A stretch of 6,823 nt of DNA, from positions 1 through 6,823 of the forward strand of contig JASMAE010000146.1 of NCBI GenBank assembly GCA_030754475.1, written 5' to 3'. The stretch comes from Rhodospirillales bacterium (GTDB lineage Bacteria; Pseudomonadota; Alphaproteobacteria; Rhodospirillales; JASLLV01). The notes beneath the pieces are model-generated. The model was given only the letters and a program-made list of their open reading frames with translations, did not search any database and was not told where the DNA came from. The position numbers and the translations under genes are program-made. Below, piece by piece: positions 1 through 6,529 of this stretch (the first letter of the stretch is position 1; the number at the start of each line of letters is the position of its first letter).

Positions 1-1
1 G

Positions 2-439
2 AGCGCCCCCGACGGTATCGTCCCCGGCGCCCGGGTCGCCATACTCGGGCGCGACGACGAAAGACCGATGGTGCTCGCGCTCATCGACGCCGTGCCGGCC
101 GGGCGCCGCATCGACCTGGTCGGGCGGCTCGACCTGCTTGAGGCGTTCGCGTGCCTGCGGCGTTGCGCCTTTTACGTCGGCAACGACTCGGGGCTCATGC
201 ACTTAACCGCGGCGACCGGGATTCCGACTCTCGGGCTGTTCGGGCCCAGCCTCGAAGTCCACTACGCGCCCTGGGGATCTCTGTGCGGAGTCGTGCGCAC
301 GAGCATCGATTTCGAGAACATTTTTCCTGAGGATTTCAACCACCGCGACACGGGCACCCTCATGGATAGCCTGACCGTGGACATGGCGGAGAAGGCGGCC
401 CGCGAGTTGTGGGACCGGGCCTTGCACGCGGCCGCATGA
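2..439 (+). CDS. GT9 (heptosyltransferase-like) glycosyltransferase, C-terminal part
   Basis: The frame is already open at the left edge, so this is the last 145 residues of a longer protein; GT9 enzymes usually have about 300-350 residues. GT9 enzymes such as WaaC and WaaF transfer ADP-heptose or related sugars onto lipid A-core at the cytoplasmic side of the inner membrane. The diagnostic C-terminal donor-site pattern is present: N-D-S-G-L-M-H at bases 182-202, then T-A-A-T-G-I-P-T and the L-F-G-P-S segment, followed by Y-A-P-W-G. The ATG at base 68 lies inside the conserved domain and is not the start, because coding potential continues upstream of it. The stop overlaps the next gene's start as ATGA. 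The acceptor and exact donor sugar cannot be told from this fragment, so no waa symbol is given. Family assignment is firm; the heptosyltransferase role is inferred. Confidence 0.87.
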   Translation, partial: SAPDGIVPGARVAILGRDDERPMVLALIDAVPAGRRIDLVGRLDLLEAFACLRRCAFYVGNDSGLMHLTAATGIPTLGLFGPSLEVHYAPWGSLCGVVRTSIDFENIFPEDFNHRDTGTLMDSLTVDMAEKAARELWDRALHAAA

Positions 440-1191
440 GCGGCATCGCGCTGTCTGCGCTCGTCGTCGTTCACGACGAAGAAAAGCGCCTGGCAACCTG
501 TCTCGAACGCCTGAAGTTTGCCGACGAGATCGTGGTCGTCCTCGACGATTGCCGGGACCGCTCCAAGGAGATCGCGCTCCGCTTCACCGGGCGCATCGTC
601 GAAGGCGCGTGGGAGCGCGAGGGCGGGCGCCGGAACACCGGCATCGACGCTTGCGCGGGAACGTGGGTCCTCGAGGTTGACGCGGACGAGCATGTGCCCG
701 ATGCGCTTGCGGGCGAGATCCGCCGCACGGTCGAAACCTCGGGCTACGACTGGCACGAGATCCCGGTGGACAATTACGTCGGCGCGCGCCTGGTGCGCTG
801 GGGTTGGGGGGCGTCCTACGGCAAGGCCGCCTATCCAGGGCTGTTCCGCAAGGGCGCCAAGACCTGGGGCGATCAGCGCGTCCACCCCCGGCTCGAATGG
901 TCGGGCCGCAAGGGGCGGATGCTCGAGAACCGAATCGAGCACTACGTGGATCGCGACATCTCGGACATGATCCGCCGCCTCGATGCCTATTCATCCGCGC
1001 GCGCGCGCGATCTTCGCGAAAGCGGCGAGGTGGGTACGCTCACGCCGAACCTGCGCCGTCTGTTCTCGCGATTCTTCAAGTGCTACGTGATGCGTAAGGG
1101 CTACCGCGAGGGCGGTCACGGCCTGCTCGTCGCCCTGTTCGCGGGTCTGTACCCGTTGCTTTCGCATCTCAAGGCGCGCCTCGAGGACTGA
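436..1191 (+). CDS. GT2 glycosyltransferase, WaaE/KdtX-like
   Basis: This is a 251-residue GT-A fold glycosyltransferase of family 2. The N-terminus reads L-S-A-L-V-V-V-H-D-E-E (residues 6-16), the usual first strand of GT2 enzymes. Acidic residues D37-D38 follow in the nucleotide-binding region, and the metal-binding DxD is V-D-A-D-E at 81-85. The C-terminal part (about 212-246: F-F-K-C-Y-V-M-R-K-G-Y-R-E-G then a hydrophobic stretch ending in L-K) resembles the tail of the WaaE/KdtX subfamily, which adds glucose or a related sugar to LPS inner core. The ATG at 436 is preferred because it overlaps the upstream stop as ATGA; the in-frame ATG at 409 would add nine residues overlapping the GT9 gene. 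No strong Shine-Dalgarno is seen, so translational coupling is likely. The sugar specificity is not known. Confidence 0.88.
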   Translation: MSGIALSALVVVHDEEKRLATCLERLKFADEIVVVLDDCRDRSKEIALRFTGRIVEGAWEREGGRRNTGIDACAGTWVLEVDADEHVPDALAGEIRRTVETSGYDWHEIPVDNYVGARLVRWGWGASYGKAAYPGLFRKGAKTWGDQRVHPRLEWSGRKGRMLENRIEHYVDRDISDMIRRLDAYSSARARDLRESGEVGTLTPNLRRLFSRFFKCYVMRKGYREGGHGLLVALFAGLYPLLSHLKARLED

Positions 1192-1197
1192 GCATCC

Positions 1198-2232
1198 ATG
1201 GCGCGCATCACCATCGCCGACGACGGCATTCGCTTCGACGGAAGGACGGTCGAGGAACGCCCCCTGGGTGGCGTGGAGTCGGCAGTCGTCTACCTCGCTC
1301 GTGCGCTCGCCGCCCGCGGCCACGACGTCCACGTCTACAACCGATGCGAACGGCCCCTCGCACACGAGGGGGTCCGCTGGACGCCCATCGCCGAAGGCAT
1401 TCCCGATGCCGCCGACCTCTTCGTCGCCAACCGGGGCGACAAGCTGATTGGGCTTGTCCCCGCCGCGCGGCGCCGCGTCTTTTGGATCCACAATCCCGCT
1501 CGCTATCTCTTGAAGGCCCGCTACCTTTCCAAGCTCTGGCGATTCAAGCCGGTGATCGTCTACATCGGCACCTATCACTTAACAAACTATCCCCGGTGGG
1601 CCCCGGGCGGGGAGCGCGTCATCATCCCTTACGGCATTCCCGATTCGTTCCTTCACGCCGAGGCGTCCGATAGCCCGCCGCCGCCGCGCGCGGTGTTCGC
1701 GTCAAACCCCTTGCGGTCCCTCGATTGGTTGTTGGAGGTGTGGGCCGGGCGAATCCATGCCCGCGTGCCCGCGGCCGAGCTGCATCTGTTCGCTGGTGCC
1801 GCGACGTACGGTGCGGTGGGGGCCGCCAAGTCGGCGGCGATGGACGCGGTTCTTTCGCGCGCGCGATCGCTATCGGCACTCGGCGTCGTGGTTAGGGACC
1901 CGGTGCCCAAGCCGCGCTTGATCGCAGAGTTGCAGGCCGCTCGGGCGATGCTTTACCGTGGCGATCTCAACGAAACATTTTGCTCGGCCATAGGCGAGGC
2001 GCAGGCCATGGGTGTTCCGGCGGTGATACAGAATCTGGGCGCGGTCGCCGAGCGGGTGATCGACGGCGAAACCGGCTTCGTCGCCGCGGACGAGGCGTCG
2101 TTTGCCGACGCCGCCGGCCGGATCCTTGTCGACGACGCGCTGTGGCGCCGGCTGCACGAGGGCGCGCTTGCGAAGCAGCGCCGTTGGGGTTGGCCGGAGG
2201 CCGCGGCGGCGTTCGAAAGCCTGATTCCCTGA
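1198..2232 (+). CDS. GT4 glycosyltransferase (first of two)
   Basis: This is a 344-residue GT-B fold retaining glycosyltransferase. The N-terminal acceptor domain has the glycine loop L-G-G-V-E-S-A (residues 23-29) followed by a helix and G-H-D-V. The C-terminal domain carries the EX7E motif (E259 to E267) followed by A-M-G-V-P, then D-G-E-T-G-F-V (289-295), the standard GT4 nucleotide-sugar site. In place of the usual G-R-x(4)-K-G donor strand it has F-A-S-N-P-L-R-S-L-D-W (167-177), so R173 may take the phosphate-binding role; this looks like a divergent GT4 subgroup. The start is supported by GAGGA at 1183-1187, ten bases ahead of the ATG, and by a gap of only six bases after the GT2 stop. 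Its stop overlaps the next start as TGATG. It probably adds one sugar to the same glycan as its neighbours; donor and acceptor are unknown. Confidence 0.9.
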   Translation: MARITIADDGIRFDGRTVEERPLGGVESAVVYLARALAARGHDVHVYNRCERPLAHEGVRWTPIAEGIPDAADLFVANRGDKLIGLVPAARRRVFWIHNPARYLLKARYLSKLWRFKPVIVYIGTYHLTNYPRWAPGGERVIIPYGIPDSFLHAEASDSPPPPRAVFASNPLRSLDWLLEVWAGRIHARVPAAELHLFAGAATYGAVGAAKSAAMDAVLSRARSLSALGVVVRDPVPKPRLIAELQAARAMLYRGDLNETFCSAIGEAQAMGVPAVIQNLGAVAERVIDGETGFVAADEASFADAAGRILVDDALWRRLHEGALAKQRRWGWPEAAAAFESLIP

Positions 2233-3254
2233 TGCGCGTCCTACAGGCGATGGCCGGTGCGGCCGTGGGGGGCGCCGAGGCCTTCTTTTCGCGTCTGGTT
2301 CCCGCGCTCGGGCGCGCCGGCCTGGAACAGCGGGTCGTGATCCGGCGCAACGCCGATCGCGCCCGGGGCTTGCGCGCCGCCGACCTCGACGTGGTCGAGC
2401 TTCCCTTCGGCGGTGCCATCGACATCTACACGCCGATCCAGCTTAAGCGCCAGATCGCCAACTTCCGGCCCGACGTGGTGCTGAGCTGGATGAATCGGGC
2501 GAGCGCCATGTGTCCGCGCGGCGAATTCGTCCACGTGGGCCGGCTCGGAGGCTATTACGACCTCAAGTACTACGCATCGTGCGACCACCTGATCGGGAAC
2601 ACCGAGGACATCGTCGCGCACCTCGGCGAGGAGGGTTGGCCCGGGGACCGGGTGCACTATCTTCCGAACTTCGTCAACGGAGCGCACGAAGCGCCCTGGC
2701 CGCGGGCCAAAGCGTTCACCCCCGATCGCTCGCCCCTGATCCTCGCGCTTGGGCGGTTGCACGCGAACAAGGCGTTCGACGTCTTGCTGCGGGCCATGGC
2801 CCGGGTTCCCGAGGCCTACCTCTGGATCGCGGGCGAGGGACCGCTGCGCGGAGAGCTGCTGGCGCTCGCCGAACGCCTGGGCGTGAAGCCCAGATTGCGT
2901 ATTCTCGGTTGGCGAGACGACGTGGCCAGCCTGTACGCAGCCGCCGACATAGTCGTGTGCCCGTCGCGATTCGAGCCTCTCGGCAACGTGGTCATCGAAG
3001 CCTGGGCGCAGTCGTTGCCGATCATCGCCGCCGACAGCGCCGGGCCGGGCGCGTTGATCGAACACATGGAGACCGGCGTCCTGGTTCCCGTCGACGACCA
3101 TGTCGCCATGGCCCGGGCGATCAAGATTCTGCTGACGGAACGTTCCTTGCGCGAGCGCGTCGCCGGGGCAGGTTTTGCCGTCTACAGCGAGCGCTTTACG
3201 GAATCGGTCGTGATCGAGCGCTACATGCGCTTCTTCGCGCAGATCTCGCGCTGA
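2232..3254 (+). CDS. GT4 glycosyltransferase (second of two)
   Basis: This is a 340-residue GT-B fold glycosyltransferase with a more canonical GT4 donor site than its upstream neighbour. The N-terminal loop is V-G-G-A-E-A-F-F (12-19). The donor strand is L-A-L-G-R-L-H-A-N-K-A (171-181), with R175 and K180 placed to hold the nucleotide-sugar phosphates. I-A-G-E-G-P-L follows at 199-205, and the EX7E motif runs from E248 to E256 (F-E-P-L-G-N-V-V-I-E-A). G-P-G-A-L-I-E and G-V-L-V-P-V-D-D complete the site. The same reading frame is open from 1980, but the ATG at 2232 is chosen because it begins the family-typical M-R-V-L-Q and overlaps the previous stop by one base. No clear Shine-Dalgarno is seen, so re-initiation after the upstream gene is likely. 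Proteins of this look act in LPS, O-antigen or capsule assembly; the linkage formed is unknown. Confidence 0.93.
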   Translation: MRVLQAMAGAAVGGAEAFFSRLVPALGRAGLEQRVVIRRNADRARGLRAADLDVVELPFGGAIDIYTPIQLKRQIANFRPDVVLSWMNRASAMCPRGEFVHVGRLGGYYDLKYYASCDHLIGNTEDIVAHLGEEGWPGDRVHYLPNFVNGAHEAPWPRAKAFTPDRSPLILALGRLHANKAFDVLLRAMARVPEAYLWIAGEGPLRGELLALAERLGVKPRLRILGWRDDVASLYAAADIVVCPSRFEPLGNVVIEAWAQSLPIIAADSAGPGALIEHMETGVLVPVDDHVAMARAIKILLTERSLRERVAGAGFAVYSERFTESVVIERYMRFFAQISR

Positions 3255-5065
3255 TGTGCGGCATCGCGGGATTCATGCGCGCGAACGCGGGCGGGACCGC
3301 GGACGCCACGTGGGCCGGCCGCGAGCGCATGCTTGAGCGATTCGCGGAGGCGCTTGCCCATCGCGGCCCAGATGGATCGGGGCGCTACCTCGACGATCAC
3401 CTTGCCATGGTGCAAACCCGACTCGCGGTCATCGACCTGGAAACGGGCGACCAGCCCATGTACGCGACGTCCGATTCGGGAGCGCGCCTGGTGCTGGTGG
3501 CGAACGCGGAGATCTACAACTACATCGAACTCCGCGCGGCCATGCCGGAGGCCGATTTCCAAACCCGTTCCGACTGCGAGACGGCGCTGCATCTTTACAA
3601 GCGACACGGCCCCGACTTCGCGAACCACTTGCGCGGCATGTACGCGATCGCCATCCGCGATCCCGGCTCGAACGGCGGTTCGGGAAGCCTGGTGCTGGCG
3701 CGCGATCCCTTCGGCATCAAGCCGCTCTACTACGCGCAATCGGATTTAGGTTTCGCGTTCGCGTCGGAGGCGCAGGCGCTGATCGCGGCCGGCCTCGTGG
3801 CGCCGGAGCTTCGCCCGCGGAGCCGCGAGGAGCTTCTGCAGCTTCAGTTCACGACCGGGCGTGAGACCGCCATCCACGGCATCCGGCGCGTGCTTCCGGG
3901 CGAAACGCTGGTCGTCGAAGACGGCCGGATCGTGCGCGAGATGCGCCGAAGCGCGATTCCCGCAGGCCCGCCCGAGGAGATGAGCGAGGCCGAGGCGCTG
4001 GAAGACCTGCGGCGTGCGCTCATCGACAGCGTGAACGTGCATCAGCGCTCCGACGTCGCCTATGGCATGTTCCTTTCGGGCGGCATCGATTCTTCGGTGG
4101 TGCTGGCCCACATGCGCGAGCTGAACGAGGCGCCCGTTCGCGCGTTCACGGTCGGCTTCGACGACGCAGGCGCCACCGACGAACGCGATCACGCGCGCGC
4201 GGTGGCCGCCGCCGCGGGCGCTACGTTTGAGGCGGTCGGCTTCGCCGAGGACGACTTTTGGCAGCTGTTGCCGGCGATCGCCTCGGCCCTCGACGATCCG
4301 GTCGCCGATTACGCGGTCTTGCCGACGTTCAAGCTCGCCCGGCTCGCACGCGAGCGCGGCATCAAGGTGGTGCTCACCGGCGAAGGCGGAGACGAGATGT
4401 TCGCGGGCTACGGCCGCTACCGCCGGGCGCTCCGCCACCGCCTGTTCGGCGGGCGGGCCATGCGCTCCGAGGGCGCGTTCGACGGTCTGGACGTGTTGAC
4501 CGACCGCCCCGTCGCGTGGCGGGACGGCCTGGCCGCCGCCGAAGAGGCGTCCCGGGCGCACGCGCGCACGCGACTCCAGGCGCTCCAGGCCGCCGATTGC
4601 CAAGACTGGCTGCCCAACGACCTTCTGACCAAGCTCGACCGCTGCCTCATGGCCTTCGGGGTCGAGGGACGCACCCCCTTTCTCGACCCGGAGGTCGCGC
4701 GCATGGCATTTCGCCTTCCCGACCGGCTCAAGGTGCGTGGGCGCATGGGCAAGTGGATTCTCAGGCGCTGGCTTGCCGGCGCGTTGCCCGAAGCCAATCC
4801 CTATTCGGCCAAACGCGGGTTCACGGTTCCGGTGGGCGCCTGGATCGCGCGCCGCGGCGCCCGGCTCGGCCCCCTGGTCGCGGCCCAGCCCGGAGTCGCC
4901 GAGATCGGCCGGCGCGAAAATGTGGCCCGGCTGTTCGCGCAAAAAGGCGCGCGCCGCGGGCACGCGGCTTGGCGACTGCTCTTTTTCGCGCTCTGGCACG
5001 ACCGGCACATCCTCGGACGCCGGCCCCGGGGCGACGTGTTCGAGACCTTGGAGGCAGCTGCATGA
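3254..5065 (+). CDS. asnB: Asparagine synthase (glutamine-hydrolysing), class II amidotransferase
   Basis: This is a 603-residue two-domain enzyme. The N-terminal glutaminase begins M-C-G-I-A-G-F, where Cys2 is the nucleophile after Met removal; H-R-G-P-D-G (37-42), R56, S-D at 107-108 and R-D-P-F-G-I-K-P-L (150-158) are conserved. The C-terminal synthetase has the ATP pyrophosphatase loop L-S-G-G-I-D-S-S (274-281), T-V-G-F-D (299-303), and G-E-G-G-D-E-M-F-A-G-Y (376-386), where E377 and D380 match catalytic Glu348 and Asp351 of E. coli AsnB. The glutaminase oxyanion motif reads N84-A85-E86 instead of the usual N-G-E. The family makes asparagine from aspartate, ATP and glutamine; homologues in polysaccharide clusters may amidate other acids. 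It sits directly after four glycosyltransferases, starting at TGATG on the second GT4 stop and overlapping pyrC as ATGA. The family call is firm; the substrate is open. Confidence 0.92.
   Translation: MCGIAGFMRANAGGTADATWAGRERMLERFAEALAHRGPDGSGRYLDDHLAMVQTRLAVIDLETGDQPMYATSDSGARLVLVANAEIYNYIELRAAMPEADFQTRSDCETALHLYKRHGPDFANHLRGMYAIAIRDPGSNGGSGSLVLARDPFGIKPLYYAQSDLGFAFASEAQALIAAGLVAPELRPRSREELLQLQFTTGRETAIHGIRRVLPGETLVVEDGRIVREMRRSAIPAGPPEEMSEAEALEDLRRALIDSVNVHQRSDVAYGMFLSGGIDSSVVLAHMRELNEAPVRAFTVGFDDAGATDERDHARAVAAAAGATFEAVGFAEDDFWQLLPAIASALDDPVADYAVLPTFKLARLARERGIKVVLTGEGGDEMFAGYGRYRRALRHRLFGGRAMRSEGAFDGLDVLTDRPVAWRDGLAAAEEASRAHARTRLQALQAADCQDWLPNDLLTKLDRCLMAFGVEGRTPFLDPEVARMAFRLPDRLKVRGRMGKWILRRWLAGALPEANPYSAKRGFTVPVGAWIARRGARLGPLVAAQPGVAEIGRRENVARLFAQKGARRGHAAWRLLFFALWHDRHILGRRPRGDVFETLEAAA
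5050..5054 (+). promoter_or_regulatory. Ribosome binding site of pyrC
   Basis: GGAGG lies seven bases before the ATG at 5062 and inside the end of the asnB reading frame. It is the clearest Shine-Dalgarno in the operon and fixes the pyrC start, although the same frame is open from 4258. It suggests that pyrC can be translated independently as well as through the ATGA overlap. Confidence 0.8.
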
Positions 5066-6192
5066 CCGAGCGGATCGAGACCCTGACCATCCGGCGGCCC
5101 GACGACTGGCACGTCCATCTTCGCGACGGCGCGATGTTGGGCGCGGTGGCGGACTTCACTGCCCGTACATTCGCGCGCGCCATCGTGATGCCCAACCTGG
5201 ATCCGCCGGTGACGACGCCCGCGGCCGCGGCGGCCTACCGCGCGCGCATCCTGGAAGCGGTTCCCAAGGACCGCGGCTTCACGCCGCTGATGACCTGCTA
5301 TCTGATGGAGGACACCGACGCGGATGTCGTGGCGCGCGGCTTCGCGGACGGTGCGTTCACGGCGGTCAAGCTGTACCCGAAGTACGCGACCACCAACGCC
5401 GCGCACGGGGTCAACAACGTGCGAAAAGTGTACCCGGTGCTCGAGCGCATGCAGACGATCGGCATGCCGCTGCTTCTCCACGGCGAGGTCATGGATGCGG
5501 ACGTGGACATATTCGATCGCGAGGCGGTGTTCGTGGACCAGGTGTTGGGGCGCCTGCTCGCGGACTTCCCGGCCTTGAACGTGGTGCTCGAACACCTGAC
5601 CAGCGCGGCCGCGGTCGCCTTCGTCCGCGACCACCAGACGGGCAGGGAAGGGCGCCTCGGCGCCACCATAACCGCGCACCATCTGCACATCACCCGCAAC
5701 GCGCTGTTCGAAGACGGGCTCCGGCCGCACATGTACTGCCTGCCCTTGGCCAAGCGCGAAGAGGATAAGCGCGCGCTCCGCGCCGCGGCGACCTCGGGCG
5801 AGTCCGCGTTCTTCCTCGGCACCGATTCCGCGCCGCACGCGGTGGGCGCCAAGGAGGCGGACTTCGGCTGCGCCGGCGTCTTCACCGCGCATGCGGCGCT
5901 CGAGCTCTATGCGCGGGCCTTCGCGGAAGAAGAGGCCCTGGACCAGCTCGAGGCCTTCGCCTCGCTCAATGGTCCGGCCTTCTACGGCCTTCCACCCAAC
6001 GAAGGGCGCGTGTGCTTGGTCCGTGACGAATCATGCGTCTCCGATTCCATCGGCGTCGAAGGCGACGAGCGCGTGCACCCCTTCTTCGCAGGGTGGCCCG
6101 TCGGCTGGCGGGTCGAGACCGCGATCGGTGATCGCGCACGGGGCACACCGGACCGGGACGCAAAATCGGATCGTCCGCTCTCGACCACCTGA
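5062..6192 (+). CDS. pyrC: Dihydroorotase, homodimeric (class II) type
   Basis: This is a 376-residue cytoplasmic zinc amidohydrolase that interconverts N-carbamoyl-L-aspartate and dihydroorotate, the third step of UMP synthesis. All expected active-site residues are visible with E. coli PyrC spacing: H17 and H19 in W-H-V-H-L-R-D-G, K103 (the carboxylated lysine) in V-K-L-Y-P, H140 in L-L-L-H-G-E, H178 in L-E-H-L-T, and D255 in L-G-T-D-S-A-P-H. The flexible substrate loop has T110-T111 in A-T-T-N-A-A-H-G. E. coli PyrC has 348 residues. Here the family-like end G-W-R-V falls at 348-351 and is followed by about 25 extra, mostly polar residues, possibly a recent extension by loss of the original stop. 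The start is set by the GGAGG site and the ATGA overlap with asnB. Its place behind glycosyltransferases is unusual. Function is very likely intact. Confidence 0.97.
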   Translation: MTERIETLTIRRPDDWHVHLRDGAMLGAVADFTARTFARAIVMPNLDPPVTTPAAAAAYRARILEAVPKDRGFTPLMTCYLMEDTDADVVARGFADGAFTAVKLYPKYATTNAAHGVNNVRKVYPVLERMQTIGMPLLLHGEVMDADVDIFDREAVFVDQVLGRLLADFPALNVVLEHLTSAAAVAFVRDHQTGREGRLGATITAHHLHITRNALFEDGLRPHMYCLPLAKREEDKRALRAAATSGESAFFLGTDSAPHAVGAKEADFGCAGVFTAHAALELYARAFAEEEALDQLEAFASLNGPAFYGLPPNEGRVCLVRDESCVSDSIGVEGDERVHPFFAGWPVGWRVETAIGDRARGTPDRDAKSDRPLSTT

Positions 6193-6292
6193 CGCACCTT
6201 TGCGGAAGCCGCGTTCCGGACGGCCGCCGTTGGCAACGCCCGCGAGTTCCGGTCGTAGCCAACCGGTGGGGTCCCATCCGCCCAATCACGAA

Positions 6293-6306
6293 TTGATTTA
6301 TGTCAA
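6293..6306 (+). promoter_or_regulatory. FNR/FixK-type operator (TTGA-N6-TCAA)
   Basis: TTGATTTATGTCAA is a perfect TTGA-N6-TCAA dyad and differs at one position from the full consensus TTGAT-N4-ATCAA bound by FNR, FnrL, Anr and FixK proteins, which act under low oxygen. I looked through the TTGA occurrences I could find on the + strand and saw no other with TCAA at this spacing. It lies in the only long intergenic gap, 223 bases before the ATG at 6530 and 100 bases after pyrC. If it activates rightward from the usual -41.5 position, transcription would start near 6341, with a weak -10 (TACGAA, 6329-6334). A better-looking hexamer, GATAGT, lies at 6343-6348. Protein identity and target gene are inferred. 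Confidence 0.6.
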
Positions 6307-6341
6307 GGCCGCGTGTCGGCCGCTTGAATACGAACTTCAAG
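6304..6341 (+). other. Two mutually exclusive hairpins
   Basis: CAAGGCCG (6304-6311) can pair with CGGCCGCTTG (6317-6326), leaving a 5-base loop and a 2-base bulge. CTTGAA (6323-6328) can instead pair perfectly with TTCAAG (6336-6341) across 7 bases. The two structures share CTTG at 6323-6326, so only one can form at a time. The first arm also overlaps the right half-site of the FNR-type box. No T tract follows either hairpin. Hairpins this short arise easily by chance in GC-rich DNA, so function is uncertain. Confidence 0.35.
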
Positions 6342-6352
6342 GGATAGTGTTT

Positions 6353-6393
6353 GGCCAGCACCCAAAAAAGGGTGGGGCGATCTTGCGCTGGCC
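6353..6393 (+). repeat. Nested inverted repeat
   Basis: GGCCAGC (6353-6359) and GCTGGCC (6387-6393) are perfect 7-base inverted arms. Inside them CACCC (6359-6363) and GGGTG (6370-6374) form a 5-bp stem with a loop of six A residues. The outer and inner stems share base 6359, so they compete there. This could be a leader-RNA structure or a protein-binding dyad. No run of T follows on either strand in the position expected for a terminator. Confidence 0.4.
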
Positions 6394-6496
6394 GACGTAT
6401 GGCAGTTGCACACTGTTCGGTGCCGCCTGCGCCAGGGCTCCTAGGACGAGCGATACGTGGCGCGCGGCGTGCTGAATCCGAACGGTATTGCCGAGA

Positions 6497-6516
6497 TTGC
6501 GGCGCGTACGCCGCGA
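6497..6516 (+). other. GC hairpin just upstream of the 6530 gene
   Basis: GCGGCG (6499-6504) pairs perfectly with CGCCGC (6509-6514) across a CGTA tetraloop; a T-G and a T-A pair can extend the stem to 6497 and 6516. It ends 13 bases before the ATG and directly precedes the G-rich tract (6520-6525) that probably serves as ribosome binding site. It could limit ribosome access to that start. GC-rich sequence makes chance formation plausible. Confidence 0.4.
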
Positions 6517-6529
6517 GCTGGGGGGTTCA

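Larger units (their letters stand above)
6193..6529. other. Intergenic region with operator and inverted repeats
   Basis: These 337 bases separate the operon from the next gene. Short frames cross it on both strands, but their products are low-complexity Arg/Pro/Ser-rich or run antisense into pyrC, so no gene is called. It holds an FNR-type box (6293-6306), overlapping hairpins (6304-6341), a nested inverted repeat (6353-6393) and a hairpin just before the next start (6497-6516). A short repeat, CGGAA at 6203-6207 and TTCCG at 6214-6218, follows the pyrC stop but has no T tract, so no intrinsic terminator is visible. Composition falls from GC-rich at the left to clearly lower beyond 6530. Confidence 0.7.

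Noticed and set aside
68..439. ATG at 68 as the start of a small 123-residue protein
   Set aside because: The frame is open to the left edge and the residues before 68 are compatible with the GT9 domain, so the gene begins outside the window.
2510..3253. Upstream extension of the asnB frame (851 residues in total)
   Set aside because: Cys2 must follow the initiator Met in class II amidotransferases, which fixes the start at 3254. The extension overlaps the second GT4 gene and is low-complexity.
3746..5008. Long minus-strand frame of 420 codons antisense to asnB
   Set aside because: The + strand protein has clear, ordered AsnB motifs across this stretch. Long antisense frames are expected in GC-rich coding DNA, and the product has no recognisable motif.
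4258..5061. Upstream extension of the pyrC frame (644 residues in total)
   Set aside because: The extension is Arg/Pro-rich, lies out of frame over asnB, and the start at 5062 has GGAGG, an ATGA overlap and the correct family N-terminus.
4801..5892. Minus-strand frame of 363 codons antisense to asnB and pyrC
   Set aside because: It crosses two well-supported + strand genes, and its His/Arg/Val-rich product looks like the reverse-strand shadow of GC-rich codons.
6203..6218. Possible pyrC terminator hairpin (CGGAA/TTCCG)
   Set aside because: The stem is only 5 bp and there is no downstream T tract, so it does not meet the pattern of an intrinsic terminator.
5966..6361. Minus-strand frame of 131 codons over the pyrC end and the gap
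   Set aside because: About half is antisense to pyrC, the rest shows no family motif, and no ribosome binding site was noted. Its start region was considered as a gene remnant but nothing supports that.
6439..6446. Eight-base palindrome TCCTAGGA in the gap
   Set aside because: It is a single short palindrome with no flanking repeats or insertion signature and can occur by chance.
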